A stretch of 64,000 nt of DNA from positions 12,004,501 through 12,068,500 of the forward strand of contig JAUMIR010000014.1 of NCBI GenBank assembly GCA_030847615.1, read 5' to 3'. The notes beneath the pieces are model-generated. The model did no database searches. It was given only the letters and a program-made list of their open reading frames with translations, and had not been told where the DNA came from. How positions within the stretch are numbered: position 1 is the first letter of the stretch; every line of letters begins with the position of its first letter. The position numbers were made by a program, and so were the translations under genes. Shown piece after piece: positions 58,271 to 64,000 of the stretch. Origin of the DNA: Gambelia wislizenii (lineage: Eukaryota > Chordata > Lepidosauria > Squamata > Crotaphytidae).

Positions 58271-58518
58271 CTGCTCCCTACTATATAGGTCAAAAGGTTC
58301 TGCTGTTGCCCCCTCTCACATAGCCAAACTGAGTACATTAATTCCCCAAATTAATATTGATATTTGGAGGGTCCTTAAGACTCCCAAGCATTTAGGGTTA
58401 TTACCACACGTGTCAGAAAAGTCATATAACCAAGTGCCAGGAAAATTGGGACGTGGGGTGTCCAATTCATGGGGTGTACCCACACAGAAATTATGACAGG
58501 AATTCATTACAGGTTGAG

Positions 58519-59332
58519 TCAACAACAACAACAACAACAGCTTTTATTACAGTCAACAGACCATTAGCAACACTATAAATATCAACACATGTTAAAATAA
58601 CACTATAAAAACAAACATTCATGACAGACATGCTTAGAATCCTAACATACTATTTGAAATATATAAAATCATTTACAAGTATGTTAATTTTACAGATCCA
58701 CACGAAATAAAAACAAAATGGCTATTCGGATTATTTCTTTAAAAATTCTGATGTCCCCTATATTATCACTAGGGCCAAATTCATACATAATATAAAATAT
58801 AAGAGTGTTAATTAAAAGCAACCAGGAGGTTTAATGTTAAAAAAATGTTAAAATAGCACTATAAAAACAGTCATTAATGACAAACATAATAAAATCATAA
58901 CATAATATTTGAAGTATATAAAATCGTTTACAAGTATGTTAATTGTTACAGAACAGCATAAAATAAAAACAGAATGGGTATTTGAATGGGTTCTTTAAAA
59001 AAATTCTGATGACCCATATATTATTATCTATTATAAAAGCAACCAGAGGGTTAGTGAGCAATGGGCAAAACTGATTGTTATACATGTGCATCTATAATAG
59101 TCTTATGGATCTTGGCAGCAGAAAAGAAGAACTTTGCCACTGTTTCTGTTATGCTTTTCGTAGAATCACTTAATAAGTACACCCGGTACTAATTAGAAGA
59201 TCTGCCTAGAAACTTAATTAGGAGAGGTGAAATTAATCTCAGTCTCTCATCCCTATAAAAAATACAGAAAAATAGAACATGGATTAGAGACTCTACAGAG
59301 CCCTCTCCACAAGGGCAAGTATGATCCTTGTC
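58519..59332 (-). pseudogene. LINE ORF2 C-terminus and 3' UTR, decayed
   Basis: On the minus strand, 59332-59090 translates to a zinc-knuckle-like CPCGEGSVESLIHVLFFC, then a helical tail with two stops (near 59188 and 59094), like the end of a non-LTR ORF2. The 3' UTR runs to CTGTAATAAAAGC and a (TTG)n tail at 58519-58541. A ~256-bp stretch of the 3' UTR is tandemly duplicated (58591-58846 and 58847-59056). LINE clade not determined. Confidence 0.6.
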
Positions 59333-59362
59333 TCTTCCAACTCTACGATTCTATGATTCTAT
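59327..59362 (+). mobile_element. CR1 3' tip
   Basis: Only TCTCTTCCAACTCTACGATT and one more ATTCTAT unit remain. It sits at the 5' edge of the decayed LINE frame on the other strand. Confidence 0.6.
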
Positions 59363-59624
59363 ATGATCCTTATAGGGGATTACTTTGGAACTGCCCTCTA
59401 ACAAGGCAGAGGGAATAACATTAAATCGTGCATTGGTAAATACGGCTCAATATTTTGGAATGGTTAAAATTTGTAAATAATATGCCCCCCCCGGATTAAA
59501 CTGCAATCCTAGGCTAATAGGATAACAGGTTGTATGGGTGGTGGATACAGAATATTGTGTGTCAAAATCAGCTGTGCCCTGGTCAAGTCATGTGTGACAA
59601 GAAAATTATCTGAAAAACTCAGTC

Positions 59625-60225
59625 TCTGCAATGATGAAGAAGCCAGTGAAGCTTTGAAAGCTTGCATAATGCGAAGTCGAAGGCTTTCACAGCCAGCATC
59701 CATAGATTTTCCTTATTTTTTTTCTGGGCTGTGAGGCCGTGTTCTGAAGAGTTTCTTTCTGACTGCATCTGTGGCTGGCATCCTCAGAGAATGGTTGGGT
59801 AGGAGTGTGTGGAGGGGTTAAATACTGTGAACCCCTGCTGAGGAGTATATGTAAATTTGTGTAATTGAATGGTTAGTTTCTGGGTATAGAAATGCAAGGC
59901 TTGTTAGTGTCTGTTTGGCTAATGGCTATTTGGCATTTGCATTTCTATACCCAGAAACTAACCATTCAATTACACAAATTTCCATATACTCCCCAACAGG
60001 GGTTCACAATATATAAACTTCACATACACTCCTACCCAACCATTCTCTGAAGATGCCAGCCACAGATGTAGGCGAAACGTCAGAAAGAAACTTTTCCAGA
60101 ACATGGCCTCACAGCCCGGAAAAAACCCAAGGAAAATCTTGCATAATGCATTTTATGCTTTGGAGATGGCCCAATAAAGGTATCGCTACTTATGGATTTT
60201 GGTGCTAGAATGTTATTAGTTACAT
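59625..60225 (+). mobile_element. Penelope-like candidate terminal repeat, split
   Basis: Left part: AATGATGAAGAAGCCAGTGA, AGCTTTGAAAGCTTGCATAA. Right part from 60138: GCATAATGCATTTTATGC, GGCCCAATAAAGGTATCGCT. The foldback element at 59673-60137 lies between. AAGC/GCTT can pair between the GATGA and GAAA motifs. Same family as 52024. Confidence 0.45.
59673..60137. mobile_element. Foldback element with 12-bp duplication and hammerhead-like core
   Basis: Two ~205-bp arms face each other around TGTCTGTTTGGCTAATGG: the left arm has TTGAATGGTTAGTTTCTGGG, the right arm CCCAGAAACTAACCATTCAA. A unique GAAGTCGAAGGCTTTCACAG head precedes the left arm. The target duplication CTTGCATAATGC is perfect at 59661-59672 and 60138-60149. 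In the right arm, CTGAAGA (60047-60053), GCC/GGC (60055-60057, 60071-60073), GAAAC (60074-60078), GTC (60079-60081) and TTCT/AGAA (60043-60046, 60082-60085) follow hammerhead order. The left arm lacks the GAAAC part. Relatives: 31005 and 61825. Penelope-like origin is inferred. Confidence 0.65.
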
Positions 60226-60607
60226 TTTTCACATTATCAGAAGGATATGAAAAGGTACACTAAGAATCTACTGGGATGTTTTCCATTGGGCATTTGTCAC
60301 ACAGCTTGACTGCACAGCTCTGATAAGAAGTAACTTTATTCAATTAATAGAGAGAAAGGCAGGATGTTAATAAATTAAGCAAAATATCACAGAGATGGCC
60401 GACCTAAAGGGCATTGCTTGTCAAAATGCCAGAACAGAGATCTGAGTCAAATGTGTTACTGAGATGACCAGAAAATGATTGAAAAAGCTGGCACTTGATG
60501 CCAGAAATACAGTCAGCCACATATCATCCCAGGGTGGCCTGAAAAGCAACCTTGCCTGAAGATACTTGGATGGGGTTCACCAGGGGAATGAGGTAGTGGT
60601 CTCTTTC

Positions 60608-61070
60608 ATATTACATAATTATAGCCCTTTGCTAGCACAAAACTGCCATGGCTCCCTCCCATGGGATCCTGGGATGTATAGTTCCAGGGGATATTTTTAT
60701 TTATACCCCGCTCTTCAGCCACAAGGCTATCAGAGAGGCTTATAAATTGTTTTTAAGCAATAGCAATGTACACATCTACACTGCATTAAACAGTTTCCAA
60801 TGTGTGTTAGCTAATTGCCCCACAAGTCGGGTACTCATTTTACCGACCTACGAAAGGATGGAAGGCTGAGTGAACCTTGGAGCCCGCTGGAATTGAACTT
60901 GCAACGTGGTGACTTGCAGTATTGTCATTTAACCACTGCACCTACAGGGCTCCTTAGAATCCTCAGCCAAAGAGCTCCAGCGCTTCACAAAACTACAAAT
61001 CCCAGAACTCTGTAGAAGGCAGTTATGACAGTAAAAGTGGTATTGAAATGCTATAGATGTGTAGTGTGGA
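60608..61070. mobile_element. Foldback MITE split by a SINE
   Basis: Left half (ACATAATTATAGCCCTTTGC, ACTGCCATGGCTCC) and right half (AAAACTACAAATCCCAGAAC, GTAAAAGTGGTATTGAAATG) belong to the MITE family of 43426; the SINE at 60692-60953 lies between. Confidence 0.7.
60692..60953 (-). mobile_element. tRNA/L2-tail type SINE, near full length, in a MITE
   Basis: On the minus strand: GAGCCCTGTAGGTGCAGTGG head, AAGTTCAATTCC as B-box-like sequence, GGGGCAATTAGCTAACAC body and GGCTGAAGAGCGGGGTATAA tail. Confidence 0.75.
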
Positions 61071-61321
61071 AGAGGCTGGTGTGAGTATCTCCTCACAGGC
61101 GCTGGGCCCACTGGTGGTTTGCATGGAGAGGCAGGGCCTGTGTGTATGTGGGTGTGGCCAGGGGGCGGGTCCAGAACACAGCAGGTACGGCTGGTTGCTA
61201 GGCAGATAGGAGAGAATCCAGGGGAGGCAGACAGATAAGGTGAGCAGTTGGGAAGGCAGAGAAACGGCAGAGCAGAGGTGAGATGGGGTCGCCAGGTGTC
61301 CCCTATTATAAGGGCTGTCCC

Positions 61322-61390
61322 TAGAATCATATACTCTTAAAAAATGGAATGGACCACAAGGGTCATTTAGTCCAACCCCTTGCTGTGATA
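61322..61390 (-). mobile_element. CR1 3' terminal fragment
   Basis: TAGAATCATATACTCTTAAA, then GGACCACAAGGGTCATTTAG and TCCAACCCCTTGC are a diverged CR1 end. Confidence 0.65.
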
Positions 61391-61723
61391 CAGAATATTT
61401 GTCCCTTCACATTCGCTGGGGTTTGGTTCCAGGACCCCCCATGAATACCCAAATCCATGAATCCTCAAGTCCCATTATTTATTATTTATTTTTATTTATT
61501 AGTTGTTTATACCCCACTCTTCAGCCACTAGGCTATCAGAGAGGTTTACAAACTGTTTTAAGCAATAGCAATTTATATGCAATGGCAGAGCAAAATGGTG
61601 CTCCTTATATAAGATGGCAAAATCAAGGTTTCCTTTTTGGATTATTATTTTTTTAAGAATATTTTCAAGCCGCGAATACTTAAATCCATGAATACCAAAT
61701 CCGTGAATATGGAGGGACAACTG
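61391..61723. mobile_element. Tigger-like DNA transposon split by a SINE
   Basis: Reverse-oriented copy of the 21786 subfamily: TTTGTCCCTTCACATTCGCT at the left, TATATAAGATGGCAAAATCA inside, GGAGGGACAACTG at the right, TA at 61389-61390 and 61724-61725. A SINE tail (61478-61578) interrupts it. Confidence 0.75.
61478..61578 (-). mobile_element. tRNA/L2-tail type SINE, 3' end only
   Basis: TTTATACCCCACTCTTCAGC, AGGCTATCAGAGAGGTTTAC and AAGCAATAGCAATTTA in reverse, with a TTTATTTATT tail. Confidence 0.7.
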
Positions 61724-61726
61724 TAC

Positions 61727-61822
61727 CTCCTCTGAACAAATCTGGCCAAGAAAACCCCATGATAGGTTCACCTTAGAGCTGCCATAAGTCAGAAACCACT
61801 TGAAGGTACACAACAACAAAGT
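61727..61822 (+). mobile_element. Sauria SINE, 3' part
   Basis: CTCCTCTGAACAAATCTGGC, AGGTTCACCTTAGAGCTGCC and CAGAAACCACTTGAAGGTAC with an ACAACAACAAAG end. Confidence 0.8.
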
Positions 61823-61824
61823 AA

Positions 61825-62152
61825 AATGGGAAGTTGAAGGCTTTCATGGCTGGCATCCATAGGTTTTTCATGGTTTTTTTCCAGTCTGTGAGGCTGTGTT
61901 CTGGAAGAGTTTTTTCCTGCCGTTTCGCCTGCATGTGTGGCCAGCCATAGCACACCTTCAGAGAATGGTTGGGTAGGAGTGTGTGTGGAGTATATATGCT
62001 GTGAGTCCCTGTTGGGGAGGATATATAAATTTGTGTATTTGAATGGCTAGTTTCTGGGTGGACATATGCAATGAGGATTAGTGTCTGTTTGGCTAATGGT
62101 CCATGGTCTGCTGGAAATCCCTCTGTCCCTGGGTGAAGTTCATTTGCATATA
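61825..62152. mobile_element. Foldback element, left arm and loop
   Basis: Same head (GAAGTTGAAGGCTTTCATGG) and arm (GAATGGTTGGGTAGGAGTGT) as 59673, plus extra inner sequence GTCTGCTGGAAATCCCTCTG. The right arm is missing; a Tigger-like element starts at 62155. Its minus strand has a degenerate version of the hammerhead-like segment (CTGAAGG..GCGAAACGGC). Confidence 0.6.
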
Positions 62153-62154
62153 TA

Positions 62155-62368
62155 CAGTTGTCCCTCCGTATCCACGGATTTGATATCCACAGATTTAAGT
62201 ATTCATGATTTGAAAATATTCTTAAAAAAATTAAAATCCAAAAAGCAAACCTTGATTTTGCCATCTTATACAAGGGACACTGTTTTGCTCTGCCATTGCA
62301 TATAATGGGACTTGAGTATTCACGGATTTTGGTGACTACTTAAATCTGTGGATACAGAGAGACAACTG
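62155..62368. mobile_element. Tigger-like DNA transposon, complete
   Basis: Ends CAGTTGTCCCTCCGTATCC and GAGAGACAACTG, TA at 62153-62154 and 62369-62370, core CTTGATTTTGCCATCTTATA. Confidence 0.85.
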
Positions 62369-62370
62369 TA

Positions 62371-62608
62371 GTTATACTGTTATCACACTACATTGTTATA
62401 GCACTATTATTCCACTTTAACTGCTATGGATGCTTCCTGTGGAATTCTGGGCTTTATAGCTTAGTGAGGCCTAAGAGCTAGCTCTCTGGCTGAGAGTTCT
62501 AAATGCCCCTCCCTAAACTGCAAATCCCAGGATTCCACAGGAGGCAGCCAGAGAAGTTTAAGTGGAATAATAGCACTATAACAGTATAGTGTGATAACAG
62601 TATAACTA
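62371..62608. mobile_element. Foldback MITE, complete hairpin
   Basis: TATACTGTTATCACACTACA at the left pairs with TATAGTGTGATAACAGTATA at the right. Arms CTATTATTCCACTTTAA / TTTAAGTGGAATAATAG and GTGGAATTCTGGGCTTTA / CAAATCCCAGGATTCCAC are complementary across the whole 238 bp. Confidence 0.85.
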
Positions 62609-62756
62609 TGATTGACCCTGCCTGATGAAGAGACCTGTGGAACTGGGAAGCTTGTATGCATTTTAAGTGTGGCATGGGTCAGGAGGTGTGGTGGGGGGAG
62701 CTCTTCACCTTGCCACACAAAATTTGATTTTGGGGGTTGACTTATAGACCCAACAG

Positions 62757-63228
62757 GTCTGTAAGTACAAGTCAAAACACAGAAAAATCAAATTTTGTCA
62801 ATGCATTAAATACAAGTCAAATAAATACTTGTACAATAAATATAAGTCAAACACAGAAAAATCACATTTTGTCAATGGAATAAATACAAGTCAAGTAATT
62901 GCTTGTACAAGATATACAAGTCAAACACACCAAAACCACATTTTGTCAATACAATACATACATGTCGAATAAACGCTTGTACAACAAATACAAGTCAAAT
63001 ACACGAAAATCAAAATGTGTCAATACAATAAAAACAAGTTGAATAAATGCTTGTACAATACATACAAGTCAAACACCTAAAAACCAAAATGTGTCAATAC
63101 AATAAAAACAAGTCGAATAAATGCTTGTACAATACATACAAGCCAAACACCCAAAACCCAAAATGTGTCAATACAGTACATATAAGTCGGATCCATGCTT
63201 GTACACAGATACCAGTCAAACACCCCCG
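62757..63228. repeat. 74-bp minisatellite
   Basis: Six to seven units with anchors AAGTC[A/C]AA..ACAC at about 62771, 62846, 62920, 62994, 63068, 63142 and 63215, spacing 73-75 bp. Each unit also has TTTTGTCAAT or TGTGTCAATAC and a GCTTGTACAA block. The array ends where the CpG island starts. Confidence 0.9.
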
Positions 63229-63229
63229 T

Positions 63230-63720
63230 CTCCCATGGTTGGGGGGCAGGGGAGACCTTGGGCGCCCCCTTCCCGCCGGCGCCGCTCTCTGGGTGGGCCT
63301 TCAGAGGGGCTGGGGGAGCCGGGCGGCGGGCCGGCCGGGCGGGAGAAGAGCCGAGGCGCCCCCTGGCCGGAGAAGGAGCGGGGCGGCTGTCCCTCGCCGC
63401 CCTGGCAGCCCCGCCGGGCCTCCTCCAGCCGGGACGCCGCCGCCTCCCTCGCTCCCCCGGCCGACGGGCCAGCAGCGGCGAGCAGGAGGAGGAGACGGTG
63501 GCTGGGCTCCGCCCGGCGGGGACGCCTCCCGCACCGCTCGCCGCCGCCGCCGCCGCCTCCTTCTGGGGCCGTAGCGAGGAGACGGACGGACGCCGCCGGA
63601 CGGGCCAGGCTGGGCTCAGGGCGGCCACCCCGGCGAGGCTGGCCCGGCCCGGCCCGGTGAGCGAGCGAGCGAGCGAGTGAGTGGGGAAGGCCGAGGAGGA
63701 GGAGGAGGGTGGCGACACGC
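63230..63720. promoter_or_regulatory. Second CpG island, probable promoter/first exon
   Basis: An abrupt ~490-bp block of GC- and CpG-rich DNA, about 17.5 kb upstream of VAV2. No encoded domain was recognised on either strand. On the plus strand CCCGGCCCG|GTGAGCGAGCG (GT at 63657) is a good donor, so a noncoding plus-strand first exon is plausible. By remembered human synteny (VAV2, then BRD3OS and BRD3), it could be the BRD3OS promoter; not provable here. Confidence 0.65.
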
Positions 63721-63747
63721 AGGGGGTCCTTATGGGGGGGGGGGAAA

Positions 63748-64000
63748 GGGACGGTTTAAGGAATTTGGCTGGGCCCTGCGACGCTTTATTTGGGGGGGGG
63801 CATATGTTTATCTCAGAACATTATTTTGGGGGGACATATGTTTATCTCAGAACCCTATTTTGGGGGGACCCATATGTTTATCTCAGAACCCTATTTTTGG
63901 GGGGACCCATATGTTTATCTCAGAACCCTATTTTGGGGGGACCCATATGTTTATCTCAGAACCCTATTTTGGGGGGGACCCATATGTTTATCTCAGAACC
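63748..64000 (+). repeat. CpG-island-associated repeat, copy 4, with 36-bp array
   Basis: It starts ACGGTTTAAGGAATTTGGCT, ACGCTTTATTTGGGGGGGGG and CATATGTTTATCTCAGAAC, as in the copies at 45281 and 46601. It then expands into a tandem array of a 34-37-bp unit (CATATG at 63801, 63835, 63871, 63908, 63944, 63981), each with a G run of 6-7. The array runs off the window. Confidence 0.85.

Noticed and set aside
62757..63228. CRISPR-like array
   Set aside because: The 74-bp units are repeated along their whole length with no unique spacers, in a vertebrate genome; this is a minisatellite.
63047..63718. Long open frames on both strands over the second CpG island
   Set aside because: They join minisatellite sequence to GC-rich DNA and have no domain; base composition explains them.

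Overview
The window reads as nuclear DNA from a squamate reptile, probably an iguanian-type lizard (inferred). The evidence is its repeat mix: many CR1 LINE 3' ends finishing in ATTCTATG-type repeats, L2-like LINEs with (ATT)n tails, tRNA-derived Sauria SINEs with Bov-B-like tails, 5S rRNA-derived SINEs, Tigger-like DNA transposons with TA duplications, foldback MITEs and Ty1/copia elements. There are no operons or prokaryotic signals. Almost all long open frames are decayed transposon pieces or GC-rich artefacts.

One host protein-coding exon can be recognised: the first coding exon of VAV2 (Rho/Rac guanine nucleotide exchange factor), minus strand, 45600-45803. It has a strong Kozak start and a consensus splice donor and lies in a CpG island (about 45.4-46.65 kb). 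No second VAV2 exon was found to its left, so 1-45599 is most simply VAV2 intron 1, more than 45 kb of nested repeats. The sequence to the right (46.7-63.2 kb) is then upstream flank. A second CpG island (63.23-63.72 kb) near the right edge looks like another promoter/first exon, perhaps a plus-strand transcript. By remembered human synteny, BRD3OS/BRD3 lie on this side of VAV2.

Layout: 1-4.0 kb, a dead Ty1/copia element (integrase, RT, RNase H, 3' LTR) split by an L2 LINE and seated in a CR1 remnant. 4-45 kb, layered CR1, SINE, Tigger, MITE and L1 copies, including a hAT-like element with a perfect 8-bp duplication that carries a CR1 (31.3-32.1 kb). 45.3-46.8 kb, VAV2 promoter and exon 1, bracketed by three copies of an unclassified repeat. 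47-62.6 kb, more nested repeats, including a solo LTR with a perfect 5-bp duplication (55.2-55.6 kb) and a 465-bp foldback element with a 12-bp duplication and a hammerhead-like core (59.7-60.1 kb). 62.8-64 kb, a 74-bp minisatellite, the second CpG island, and a 36-bp G-rich array running off the edge whose unit matches the repeat around the VAV2 island.

The points most worth a second look are the repeat shared by both CpG islands, the foldback element with the hammerhead-like core, and an unclassified three-copy dispersed family with a CCAAT-containing core (10.3, 18.1 and 53.0 kb). All family assignments rest on recognising motifs by eye; no database search was possible.
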